From Sisyra terminalis (Eukaryota > Arthropoda > Insecta > Neuroptera > Sisyridae): a stretch of DNA of 64,000 bases. Below the pieces are notes generated by a model. It ran no database searches. It worked only from the letters and a program-made list of their open reading frames with translations, and was not told the origin of the DNA. This document shows positions 22,900 through 35,000 of this stretch, piece by piece. The DNA is taken from NCBI GenBank assembly GCA_958496175.1, contig OY292275.1, positions 33,867,701 through 33,931,700 of the forward strand. Reading direction: 5' to 3'. The position numbers were made by a program, and so were the translations under genes. How positions within the stretch are numbered: the stretch's first letter is position 1; every line of letters begins with the position of its first letter.

Positions 22900-25800
22900 A
22901 TCTATATGAAAAAATAATTCATTATACAAACAAGTATTGCATTGATCAGAATAGAGAAACCACATCTACTAAAATGGGAATTATGTGTAGATGCTTTGAA
23001 TTCTAATTTCAATTATTAGTTTAAATTAATTCCAGAAATATATTTTAAACATTTGTTTTTTTTTAATATCTACTCCTGTGCTAAAACATAACAATTTGAA
23101 TTATTACCTAAATGTTTCAAGTAATACTAAAGAAATCAATTAAGACAACCAAAGATTTTTTTATAAGTAGGTACTCGTAGGTAAATATGAAAATATGAAT
23201 ATTCTCAAACCGTTGCGTGAAGATATGCTTAATATAAAAAATGTATTTAACTGTAAATTTATCTTTAAAATTCAAATTCTAATTTATTTTTTCATGGAAA
23301 AATGTATTTAATTTCTATGTATTTTTGTTTATTTACATTTAAATTAGTTTTTTTTAATCTTCATTACCTATTTCATTAAATTTGTGTTTATAACAAAAAA
23401 AAAATTTTTAAAAAAAACTCCGTTTTAATGAAAAAGATCCAAATTAACAGATGAAAGTTTACAGTGAAATTAAAATCCATAGATTATTTATTACCTCTTA
23501 TTACCTAATGGATGCCATAAAATTACGGTTCTGATGATTTATAATAAACATTTCTAACTACAAGTGTTTGTATTTGAAAATGAAATTAATAAAATGTAAT
23601 ATGTAATTAGTTTATATTTTACAAAAAACAAACCTCCTTCATAATATTTTCTATTAACAACAAAAATAGAAAAACATAGTGTTATCGTAGCAGTATTCAT
23701 ATTTACCTACATTTATTGTTATTTTAATGATGTGCATATTAAAATAAAAGAGTTTTATAAAAAAAGGTAGGTATATTGAATGTGAAATCTACAAATGAAC
23801 ATTTGTGCAAATTTGTCAATATGACTAGGTAATGCAAATAGTATGCAAGTTGTATTAACCATACATAAAAATACTTAGACAAAAAATTAAAATTTAATTT
23901 TAATTTTTTTTTTGAAGTAAAAATCTTAACGTTCATATCTTATACTTAATATTTTATTGCATTTTATTTCAAATAACGTTATACTTTTGTGATTACCCTT
24001 TCAATATTAAATTTAACACGAAACAAAGAAATAGTGATGATACTTAAAAAAAATGCTAATAACACACTTTTTACGTTCCTATGTACAAATTCGTACCGAA
24101 AAGTTTATGAAATTTGAAATTTTAAAGTTTTTTTTTAGAAATAAATATATCATTTTATGCATTTTGTAGAGCAGCAATTTTTGTATGTAATTGAAAAAAT
24201 ATATACTTTTTTTAAAACGAATTGAGAGGTAAAGTAGGTACATTAAATCATAAATAATAAGTAATCGATGGGTAATGCACCACTTACCAGTATAACCATT
24301 TTTATTATGCATTCCTCAAAAGTATTACAAAAATAATTTTAATCAATGTTCTTTTAAAAATCGTTCCCTTTTAGAAACTAAAATAAATTAAACAAGTTAA
24401 AATAATGTTTGCAAATATAGTTTATCATAATTTATTATAACTACTTAGACAACTTAATTACCATTGATAAAACTATTAGTGATTGGATATCTAATTTTGA
24501 CTAATTTCGGATTTTCAATGCCCCCCTAGAAATCACCAACCTCTTAGTGTAGAATAGAGTTCTATGAAACAATTAGACAAAATCTGAGATTGTTTAAGAA
24601 ATATATCTACCTATTTTGGCAAATTTTTACTTACCCAAGCTGCTCAAATTATCTACATTATCTTTTACACAATTAATGTAACTGCTTACAGCCTTTTGCA
24701 TTTTATTTCGTGATATTAAATGCTGAAACAAACATCTATGAGCGAGTGCGGGTGAGGCCACTATACGGCGGCTTGTTTACTAAAAAAAAGCTCTATATAC
24801 ATTTGGGGTAGCTTACCCTATCAGAAAACTGATAGAAGTTTCTTTTAATGTTCGACAGGTATAGAGAACGTACGGAATGTACTGTGTGAATTATCATGAC
24901 TTTAAATCACAAAAAAAAATGGCTACGAACTCTTGATCCATAGAAAATTACCCTAAATAATTTGAAAAAGGTGGATATCAACTAATTAAAAATATTTTTA
25001 GCCAGTCCGGTACCTCATAGTCTTCATTTTTATAGATAAAGAACCTCTAACTACGTACTATCTAGTAACTTCATTTATTATTATTTCAAATTGTTGGGTT
25101 TTCAGAGCTTTCCAAGTCTGGAGATGAAATTAAATAATACTTTTTGTTTGAGACTGAAACCTACTAATCTTTTAGTTGACAATCGTTTATGGAAGAAAAG
25201 CGGATTATGGCTCTTAATGTTCTTATAACTAGATAAAAGTACTGCGAACATTTACTTCCACCTTTCTTCCTATTTATTACCATTATTCCACTTTATAACG
25301 GCAGCTAGAATATAAACTCTAGTTGTAAGTATGGCAAAAAATTGTTTTTATTAAAAGAAAAGATAATGGTAGAAATTGAGAAAGCATAGAACTACAAACC
25401 AATAGTTGCCAAAATTTTAACGCTTCATCAACCAATTGCTAACTAAGTCAGGAGAAACTTTGAAGCAGAATACTGAAAGTATGGTGATAAACGGCCAATC
25501 AGAAACCTGTAGAATGGTCGGAAAGAATAAAAAAACTTGTAATTAAAAAGGTGTTACAATTTTCAAAGAAATCTACGTAAGCTCATAAGGTCGTTTTTCT
25601 GAAATTTAATCTGACGAAAGAAGAATGGAAATACAAGAAGATGTGCCTGACCTAAAACTGAAAACCGCAACTCTGTATAAACAATTTTTATTAAAAGCTC
25701 AACAAAGTCCGAAAAGTGGAGCTCTTTTCCAATAATCTGACATTTCCAATTTCTTTATCAGACATGGAATTTATTATATCAACTACCACACATTTTCCAC

Positions 25801-26480
25801 GACCACTCAAAGTTCTAACAAACTATGAATGATGTCTTGAGTCAAAGAAATCCTGATTCTATTCTTGATGTATTTCTGATAACTTAAAGAACTTTTGCAG
25901 GTCACTTTGGTGAACTTTGGGAGAAATATCTAAATTTGGGTATGCATTCATAAAAAGATTAAACTGCTTTAATAACCTATAACAGAAAATCAAGCAGTTT
26001 TTGCAAGAATAGTATTTTCCTTCGCTTTTATTGCCGCTTTCGCTATCTCTTTTTACCTTTCCTTTCGTTAAAGGCTTTTTATGTACCTATTCTTCAAGAG
26101 AGAACTTCTTCAGATCTTTTTCTTTTTGCATATCTTCATGATCAATATTTCCGTCAAAGGCCATCAAACATTGGTTGTTTGATGTCTTCAAATTTGATTT
26201 GTGTTAAATTTTTCATTATTCTTCACGTAGGAGGTTTATTGATTCGCACACATACATTTTCTTTGTGGTACATTCTATATAGCAAATATATGAAAACCAA
26301 AGAATCTTAACTTTTTTTTTCTCTTATGAAGTCAGCAGTTAACTGACGAAACGTTGGAAATTTTCAAACTGATTTAAATATTAAATTATCCAAATTTTTA
26401 ATTTAATTCCTTTCATTCATTGTTTGGGACATGAAGGTAAAGTCAAGTATGAGTCAAGGTATAGAACCAAAACTTTTAAG
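22900..26480. other. Non-coding stretch; possible old transposon relic at 25.37-25.95 kb
   Basis: No gene is supported. At 25370-25950 the sequence is less AT-biased and translates, with many stops and frame changes, into fragments such as WSERIKKLVIKKV and LTKEEWKYKK that read like decayed coding sequence. I cannot name the family. The rest is plain AT-rich DNA. Confidence 0.4.
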
Positions 26481-26487
26481 AGTAGTC

Positions 26488-26628
26488 TCCTGGTGGCCGC
26501 TGCAAAACTGTAGGTGCTGGATTCGAATCTTGTGATGAAAAAATTTTCAAATTTTATCAATTTATCATAATTTTTGTTAACCCTAGAGCCGCTAAAGATC
26601 TTAGCAATTAAAAATAAATATAAATGAT
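26488..26628 (+). repeat. tRNA-Ser-like SINE, copy 3
   Basis: The only plus-strand copy. It has CTGGTGGCCGCTGCAAAACTG, where the A box is damaged by loss of the AGTGGT part and what follows. An intact B box (GGATTCGAATC, about 26519-26529) and the shared tail (CGCTAAAGATCTTAGCAATT) follow. The A-box loss should make it transcriptionally dead. Confidence 0.7.
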
Positions 26629-29470
26629 GTGTAAATTATATTCGTATGTAAATGATTTTTTTTCTGACACACTTTCCAGTTTATTGTGGTCGTCTTCTAT
26701 TAGTGATATTTAAATAATTTATTGATGTAAAGACTATAAGAGGATGAAGTACATATTTTACAACGTTACCTTTCTTACTGCAAAGTTATAAGTTATAACA
26801 AGTTACAGCTTCAAATATGAAAAAGCAATTAAGTTATCGTTTTTGTAAACCTAATAGTTAAGAATCTTATTTTTATTATTGAAATAATTTAGATTTTGTT
26901 CTATAAATGATAAAATTAAATTTACTATATTGTTCCGTAATTTTTTTAAATACCACAATAAAGTGTACTCAGTTAAAAAAATGCAATGAAACATTTAATA
27001 AAACAATAGTGCAATAGCTAAACTGTGAAAAAATTTATTCAATTTATTCCCTCACTCATAGAATTTTAATACTTACTTAAAATTCATTGACATCCAATAC
27101 CCAGTACTGTATTCACTTTCTTTTTTTTAAGTTTTATATCGTATCAGAATTTTTAACTGTGAAATAACCATCAATTACTATTGGAAATAGATCATAAGTT
27201 ATTCACTGAATATATCTCCTATAAGTCTTAAGTGCTAATTACAATTTCAAAATTTTACCTATTATAAAAAAGAAACTGGAAAATTATTATATTATACTTA
27301 ATTCTATTATGCTTTTGTTATTAATATGGAATTATATTCATGATATTTTTAATGGAGTTTTAAGTTTATTTTGTACTCAGAACTAGTAATATTATCAAAA
27401 AAAAATATTGTTAAACAATCAAAAATATTTTTTCAACTAATGGATGTTAATTTTTTAGTAAATTATGCATACATGCTCATATCAAAACACTTAAATCTAT
27501 TGACAAAATATTTCAAAAAATACTTTACTTGAAGCAACTTTAGGTGATTCGAGAAACAATAATTTGACAATTTTGTTTTTATTGATATCGTAAAAAATTA
27601 TAAAATATTTATCTTTAATAATTCCATTTTCATCATGAATGATATTACAGGTACCAAGCTATACTTCATATCTACTAAAAAAGCAATAGTATAAGTCTTT
27701 TGCTTTGATTGCTTTATTAATTGAAACACTAAGATTTATGGCATGCCAATAATATAAAGTAATAATTGTGTCAGTAATACTGCTCATAAAGAAATAATTG
27801 ACTTTTGAAAAAAAAACACATTGACTTTGAAATGCGTTTAAAACTTCAAAATAAATAGTATTATAGGCGAACCAAGAAAAGTTTAAAAATATTATTTCAT
27901 TTAATTGCTTAGTTGAATGATTAAAGGTGATAAAATTTTACAACAAAAAAAATATGTGACTTCAAACGCGCGAAAATGTAACGTGATATCATTATGTTAT
28001 AGTAATGCCACAGGAGTATGCTATCAACTGTTTCTAACTACATATATATTGGGGAGGAAAAATATAGTTATCAGATCAATTTTAAAAAGATTTATAAAGC
28101 TTATGTAAATTAAATTTTTGCTCTCTCTTCCATTGTAATATAATAAATATATTTCTCCCTATCTTTTTAAGCTAAAAAATAATTTTAATAGAATGGTATA
28201 TGATTAACAATATATCCTTCATCTCCTGTAGTTTATAAAGTCTCATTTTTTAGTATTACCTATTTAGTGATTGTTAAGTATTTACTGAAATTTCCTGAAT
28301 TTTATAGTTTTTATTAGCTGTAATTTCAAGTAAGCCATTAAAAAAATATTCTTACTTGTCAGTATTAAACTTTAATTTATATGAACTTTACTATTTAGTA
28401 ATATACATTTACTATTACTAGATGTTTTCAAATATTTAAAATCAAAATTATCCCCAAAACCGCACATCTCGAAACCAAATTTATCACCAATAGTTTCAAA
28501 TGTTAATATATGAGCCGTTTAATTTATAAGTGGCCTAAGTCTATTTATAGAAAAGTTCATAACTTTGTACAACTTTGTATTTGTAACTAACTCAACTAAT
28601 ATTGATATTTGTACTGTTTGAATTTTAAAATTTTTCAAACTATTGTTTCTAATATTAATTATTGTTCAGTACCGTAATAACTAATATACTTTCATGTTTT
28701 ATTTGTTTATGTATGTTTTCATAGTTGAAAACAAAAATTAAAGAAAATCAACCGTCCTTTAAATGGACTTAGTACAGGTATTCACTAAACATCGATCCAT
28801 CTAATCTACTTGATGTTTACCATACAATACATTGAGTTGATTTGATGTTTTGATAAGGAGTTTTTATATTCAATACATCAATTTTAAAAAGAAAATACGT
28901 TTAATGAAAAAAAAAACTAACGTTGAAACTAACAAAAATATTTATTTTAAAATTTTAAGTTTTAAATTCTTGAATTATTTTAGTTTTTAATAACTGTCAA
29001 TTACAGTACCCTTAAGAATAACCTTCAGAACTAACGAAACTAAGGTAGAGATGAATTGTCTCTATACTTACGTATTCCAGTAGGAGGAAGACTCAACGAG
29101 AATCCATTAAAAATCTGAAGTGATCTAAAATATTAATTTTCTAAGCTTTATTTAATTTTTGCTTCATCCGAACGTTTAAGGAAACGTTTGTTTCTGCAAA
29201 GTTTGTTTAAACAGTTTTGAGCTTAACTGTTTAAAGCTTTGATACTTAGTTTTTCTAGACAAATTAAGATTTTTATATTAATTTCCTGTTTTTAACGCAG
29301 AAAGTTTGATAATCAAATTTTTGCCGAAAGTATTCAATGTTCAAAAAAAAATCGATGTTTTTATGCGATGTATCGATAAACATCGATGCAGGGTTACTAG
29401 GACTTGAGCCATCTATGGTAGCCATCTGAATGGCTCATCTTTTGTGGTACATTTAAAATGTTTTTTATGG
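26629..29470. other. AT-rich non-coding stretch
   Basis: No gene is seen. Blocks AAACATCGATCCATC (near 28788) and GATAAACATCGATGCAG (near 29376) suggest a small decayed element with ATCGATG-type ends between them, but its arms do not align well. AGGACTTGAGCC at about 29400 looks like an extra end of the long-TIR MITE family. Confidence 0.4.
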
Positions 29471-29476
29471 AACTGT

Positions 29477-29702
29477 GGCTCAAGTCCCTTTTAGAACAAT
29501 CAAATCTGGTAACGTTGGATTTTTGACTTTGTTTTTTATTCTTTTCGCGATTTTTTTGTTAATTCAATTCTAAGATGGTATACTTTTCTCTTTTGTAGCT
29601 AAATTTTCATTATGGATCAATCTATTCGCAAATTATATTAAAAACAAAGTCGAAAATGCAACGTTGCCAGGTTTGACTTTTTTTTGAAAGGGACTAGAGT
29701 CG
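29477..29702. mobile_element. Long-TIR MITE, copy B
   Basis: The left arm begins GGCTCAAGTCCCTTTTAGAA and continues CAATCAAATCTGGTAACGTT and GACTTTGTTTT. The right arm is the inverse: AAAACAAAGTCGAAAATGCA, then ACGTTGCCAGGTTTGACT and AAAGGGACTAGAGTC. The arms are about 60 bp with a spacer near 100 bp. The spacer shares TTAATTCAATTCTAAGAT with copy E, so B and E belong to one subfamily. Confidence 0.85.
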
Positions 29703-29815
29703 AATTTTTGAAAATTTCGAAATTAATGAAAAGTAAACATATTGTATCAGCCATATGCGACGATAAAAAATTTTCGAGAGATCAAATATTTAATTTCAGT
29801 TATTATAGTTCTTAC

Positions 29816-30037
29816 GGCTCAAGTCCCTTTTAGAACAATCAAATCTGGTAACGTTATATTTTCAACTTTGTTTTAAATTCAATTTCACAAATAAATCAAT
29901 CATAATGAATTTAACAACAATAAACTGATCGATAATTACGCGACTATAATGATTTGCCCTAATTTATACGTGAATTAAAAAACAATATAGAGAACAAAAC
30001 GTTGCCACATTGTACTGATCTAAAGGATAACTGTGCC
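29816..30037. mobile_element. Long-TIR MITE, copy C
   Basis: It starts GGCTCAAGTCCCTTTTAGAA just as copy B does, 114 bp after B ends. The right arm is more decayed (AACGTTGCCACATTGTACTG, then AAGGATAACTGTGCC). It lies about 700 bp upstream of the TATA box of the acidic-protein gene. Confidence 0.8.
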
Positions 30038-30750
30038 ATTTTTTTTCTTTCATAAACTCAATAAATACTCAAAAATAAACCTCCCTTTAATCACTTGTGC
30101 TTATAGTATTCAAATTTCAATTTATCGGTATCATCTATACAGTTGAGTAAAATGCTTTTTTATCGAAAGTGATAAACTTCAACTAATAGACCTATTATAA
30201 ATTTTTATGATTAACAATCGTTATTAAAATTTTATTGACTAAAAACATCTATAATCTACATAGCCTTGTTATAGAAAGTATCGAAAATTAATTTTAATTA
30301 AATTTATATTTCGCTATATCCGGGATTAGATTTTTATCTTTTCAAATTCAATCTTATAGTGCTCATTAAGGTAAAAATTAAGTGAGAAAAATAAAAACCA
30401 TTCCATAAAGATATTTTTTTCGAAATGAAAAAATTAAGTAAATATCGATTAACTTAATATGATTCTTGTTTGTTGTGTTGATTTATTTAAAGAGGTTGTT
30501 AATGATATTAAATACCAAATAATATCGATTAAAGCAACGATTTTAAGCAAATTATAATTGTGAAGATGAAAAACAACGCTCAGTAGTCAAACAAAGTATC
30601 TTATAAAAATTGAGAAAGTATACCACCAAAAGTGTTAACTTTGAATGGTACAAGAAAATACAGAGTTAGGTCAAGAACTGTGTCCGCAAAGCAAAGTTAA
30701 TGGTCTTTCGAACTTGTGAGGTAGTGGAATCACTATCGTGACGTAACTGA

Positions 30751-30758
30751 TATATAAA
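30751..30758 (+). promoter_or_regulatory. TATA box of the acidic secreted-protein gene
   Basis: TATATAAAG is a strong TATA element in a locally GC-richer stretch. A start site about 30 bases downstream would fall near 30782-30788 (CTATTAGTC), giving a 5' untranslated region of about 115 bases before the ATG at 30902. The start itself is inferred. Confidence 0.65.
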
Positions 30759-30901
30759 GCTGCGTTGGACCCCGGCAGCCTCTATTAGTCAACGGCGGTG
30801 TTCAAGTGTAGTTCCCGCGAACTTAGTTACGCGTTCAGTGCATCAAGAACTTTTCTCGGAGCATTAACAACAACAATTTATTAACAAATAAACTATTTAC
30901 A

Positions 30902-32021
30902 ATGAAATTGTATTTATTGTTAATGCTAGGCTTCCTAGCTTGTTTCGTTTATCAAACGAATGCCTCGCCTATTCAAATAGTTACGGTTCACGATGTGGAA
31001 AATGGACGTAGTATTAAAACCAATGATGATGTTAAAGTGTCTAATGAAGAGAAAAAGGAAACGTTAGAAACTCAAGAAAGCTCGGCCGCTGTAGCACCTG
31101 TGGACGTTGCCAATGAAGAGAGCAAGCCTCAAGAAACGGGTCGCCAAGCAGCGGCTCCTGCTAAACCTTCAGCGGATGACGACGATGATGATGATGATGA
31201 CGATGATGATCTAGATGTTGATATCGAAGATGACGATGACGACGATGATGATGATGAACCAGGTAATGCTGCTGGTGCTGCTGACGACGATGATGACGAT
31301 GATGATGAAGATTATTTCGAGCGCTTCTTCGAAGATATTCTTGGTGGTATGTTAAAATAATAAGAAATCTATTTGAATTAAATTATGGTTAATTGTATAA
31401 AAATTATGGATTAATAATAACTGTTGTTTGACTATAGATGATGATGATGACGATGACGATGTTTCACCGTCAACTGGATCAGTACAACCGATTGTTCCGG
31501 CTGTTGCAGCTGCCGCACCGGTTCAACCTGAAGATGTTGCACCCGTGGAGAATTCCGCAGACGGTGGTGAGAGCGAGTCCCAAACGGCCAACTACAGTGA
31601 CGATGACGATTCTGCACAAGACTTAGTTGACAAAAACCCTGAATCAAATCAAATCTCTAACATACAAACGAACACGGTGCAAGTAGTAGACGCTGTACCA
31701 TCGAACGTACCTAGTGACAATAGCGCGTCTTCTAACGAAGACGACGATGACGATGATGATGACGATGACGAACTTGACGATATAACTGGTGAAGACGACG
31801 ACGATGACGATGATGATGATGATGATGTGGCATCAGATGACGATGATGATGATGACGATGATGATCTTGACGACCTTGCCAGCGACGATGTCATCGAAGC
31901 GAGACGTAAAGCACGTGAGTCAAAGCCACATAACAAAAAACCATCAAAACGCGCTAAAAATCACTCCCGAAAACATAACCGGAGTAAAAGTTCACGGTCA
32001 AGTGTTAAGTCTTCTCAATAG
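30902..32021 (+). CDS. Alternative short form: acidic protein with basic tail (read-through of donor 31915)
   Basis: If the donor at 31915 (GTGAGT) is not used, exon 2 stays open for another 35 codons and stops at 32021. The extension is rich in Lys, Arg and Ser (ESKPHNKKPSKRAKNHSRKH and on to KSSRSSVKSSQ), so an acidic secreted protein of about 342 residues would end in a strongly basic tail. Exons are 30902-31346 and 31438-32021. It could be a real isoform or just intron sequence that happens to stay open. I see no canonical AATAAA directly downstream. Confidence 0.4.
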
Positions 32022-35000
32022 ATCTAAGTTATTTCCAAACAACCAATTTAAAAACACCGTCAGCTTAGAAAGGTGAATGACTTATCTGTCCTAGCAGTCA
32101 AATTATGAAACGACCGCGACCTAAATTTCTTTCAATCTCAAAGATTTGATACAGTCCTCAAAAAGTCGCTTGCTTAACTCATTTTTTTTTTCCTTTTCTT
32201 TTTAATTATACTGAAACATCCGTTTTAGACTTGTTAATATTCGTTTTAAAAATGTCATGCCGGAACCTACGGATACAGTAGTTTTTATGACCCACTAACC
32301 CAAATTTCTATAAACGTTAATACTGAACTTTTACTAGGGATAGTTTCGCATTCTTCAATTTAATCAAATTCAAAAGAAAATATCCGTTGGTGCCATATTA
32401 AGTCTTATATGGTCACCATTCAAATCATTTTCCTGTTTTAAATTCAATATACCAAATTATTATTTCTTCCAATGAGCTTTATCAAAAACAAAAAAAAATG
32501 TATTATTTATTTATTTATTTATTATTTATTTTTATCGTTTGTATTAAATTATATAAAATTTTTATTTACTTAGTTCAACAAATGCGTTATGCATTAGCAA
32601 AACCTAGGTATATGTCACATTCAACAGTGGCAATCAAACAACTGTCTTAAAAATATGTGTGTGAATATTTTTTTATATAAGAAAAAATGTACAAAACTAC
32701 TTAAAAGAATTAAAAAGATAATTTTTAAAGACATATTTGTTTCATTTCTAAAAAAAAACAACCATTCATGTACATAACACCATTGTGTGACATTTATCTA
32801 GAAATGCGCTACATTCAATATTCATTCTAACATTAACTTTTAATTTTAACAAAAATATCTTCCACTGAATGTAGACGTGTTTTTGTATAATGCATGATAC
32901 ATTTGGATAACTCCAACTAACTCCAACATATTTGCTTGCATATTAATAATAATTATCTTGGTCTTGTTGCATCGTGATTGCATCCCGTAAACGCTTTTCA
33001 ATCGGCATGTTTTCAATATTTTCATAAACGTGATAATAATGCATTGTTGTAAATGCAGCGCTGCTGGTTTTCCAAATTGCACGACCTCAAAGACATTGAC
33101 TTTATGACTTCTCTGACTATTCTTTGACTTCATTCTTATGGATATACTTGACTAATCAATTGACGCTGACTCTTTTTCCAAACATTTAACTTGAAGTTTT
33201 CATTTCTTCGAAATGACAAACCTTACAATGATAATCTCTTTTACAAATACATTGGTTTGATTATTTATTTTTTTTTGGGGAATTTAGGGCAGCATGAGAA
33301 AGTAACGTATCTAAATAAATATTAATCAATTAATATCACCTTCAGCTGTGTTAAGTGAAAAGAAAAACCATTTAGTTCGCAAATGTGATTTACAATAATT
33401 TATTTGAACTAAATTTTAAAAGTAATACAAATATTTGACAAGTGGAAGCATTTAAATGGAGAGTTATATTTTAAGGCTGCGTCAAATTTAAATACTCACC
33501 TACCCTAAAAAGACGAAAAATAAGGACAACTTGATTTCTCTGCATTCTCGTAAGACCACGTATGATTTATTCAACGACTGGATGTATGAAGCGAAATCTT
33601 CTGCTTTTATGCTATTAATTTCGCCTTCGAGGTATACATAGTGAAAATTCAATGCAAGCAATGAGAAATTTGAAGCGAAATGGCTGTGTGGCAAGTGGAA
33701 ATTTCGTTTAAATATTTGCGAGCTATGTTTAAACACAAGTTTTTATGATGTAGTAAATGAAGAACTAATAATGTGGTCAACTGGATAATGACAAGAGTGT
33801 TGGTTTGGTTTGGTTTGGTTGGTTGGTTGGTTGGTTGGTTGACTTGTGTGTCGAGAATGAAGAAGGTATGTCATCACATAGAGGTATCTTTAATCAATGA
33901 GGTAAGAAGTGGGTCACCTATTGACCCCGATACATAACATTGAACTTGAGAAGCAACTGGCGACAGTGCAATGAACCCACTTAAAATACCCGCTCCGGCA
34001 AACTTGTTTTTAATCCTGCGTGCATTATAAATTTCTTAACATCTTACGCGTATCTTTTTTCGAAAATATTACTTATAGCGTTTAAACTTTCGTTTACTTA
34101 ATCTACTTCCAATCACTTTTTACCATTTAAGTACTTAAAAAGAGTTTTGAAACTTATACTTTATGGTACCCTTTCTATTGTTCTAATAACACTGGTCTGC
34201 AATGAAATTCTACTTTTAAAAAAATAATCATAAATGTGATGGATTTATTAATGAATATGCTTTCCATTTATTATTTTCGCTTACATATTTTTGGAAAAAT
34301 TTTTTATAAACCAAAATTCGAATTTTACTGTAATTTAAAATCAATTTAACACTTATTCTGTTTAGCAAAACGTATTTTTTTAAAAGCAAAACTTTCCGAA
34401 AGTTAGAACAAGAGAGTCATTTAACGATATTTTCATAACAATACTTATACCTGCGCAGTTTCGGCTAACTTCGTTACGTTAACAATTGTTTATGACTTCT
34501 ACCGAATATTTTTCTTATTGTTATCTTCTGAATTTTGCCTATAAAATTGCCTGAATTTTCATATCTCGAAATTAGCCCGGATTGAGACTTCAAAGAAATA
34601 AAATGTCTACTTTCAGTTTATGGGTATTCCGATAATCGTTAATAGATTGAAAAACCCCAACTGTATATAAATTTATTTTCATAAGCCATTATGGGCTTCC
34701 CGGTTAGATATATTAAGTAAGTGTAAAAAAAAAATTAAAATCATTTTTTTTATTTGAATTTACAGTAAAATTCTTTCTCAAAAATATTGGTGCGTCATAA
34801 GATTAACATAATAAACGGTTTTACTAGTACATATTGCACCTAGAAATACAAAACAATGGTAAATGACCAAAAATAATGTTTGCAAATTTTTGTCGATTGA
34901 TTCACTATAAAAATTAAATTGATAATGTTCAAAGAAAGAAAACGACGAAGCAATTAAAATTACAATAATTACAAAATAAATTTTCCGATAATTTTTATCG

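Noticed and set aside
31432..32076. Serine-rich, methionine-rich and histidine-rich ORFs overlapping the acidic exons
   Set aside because: They are other-frame readings of GAT/GAC repeats; the polyaspartate frame has the signal peptide and correct splice phases.
33500..33736. Minus-strand ORF of 78 codons with somewhat protein-like composition
   Set aside because: No recognisable motif, splice context or neighbour; it lies in the proposed 5.7-kb intron.
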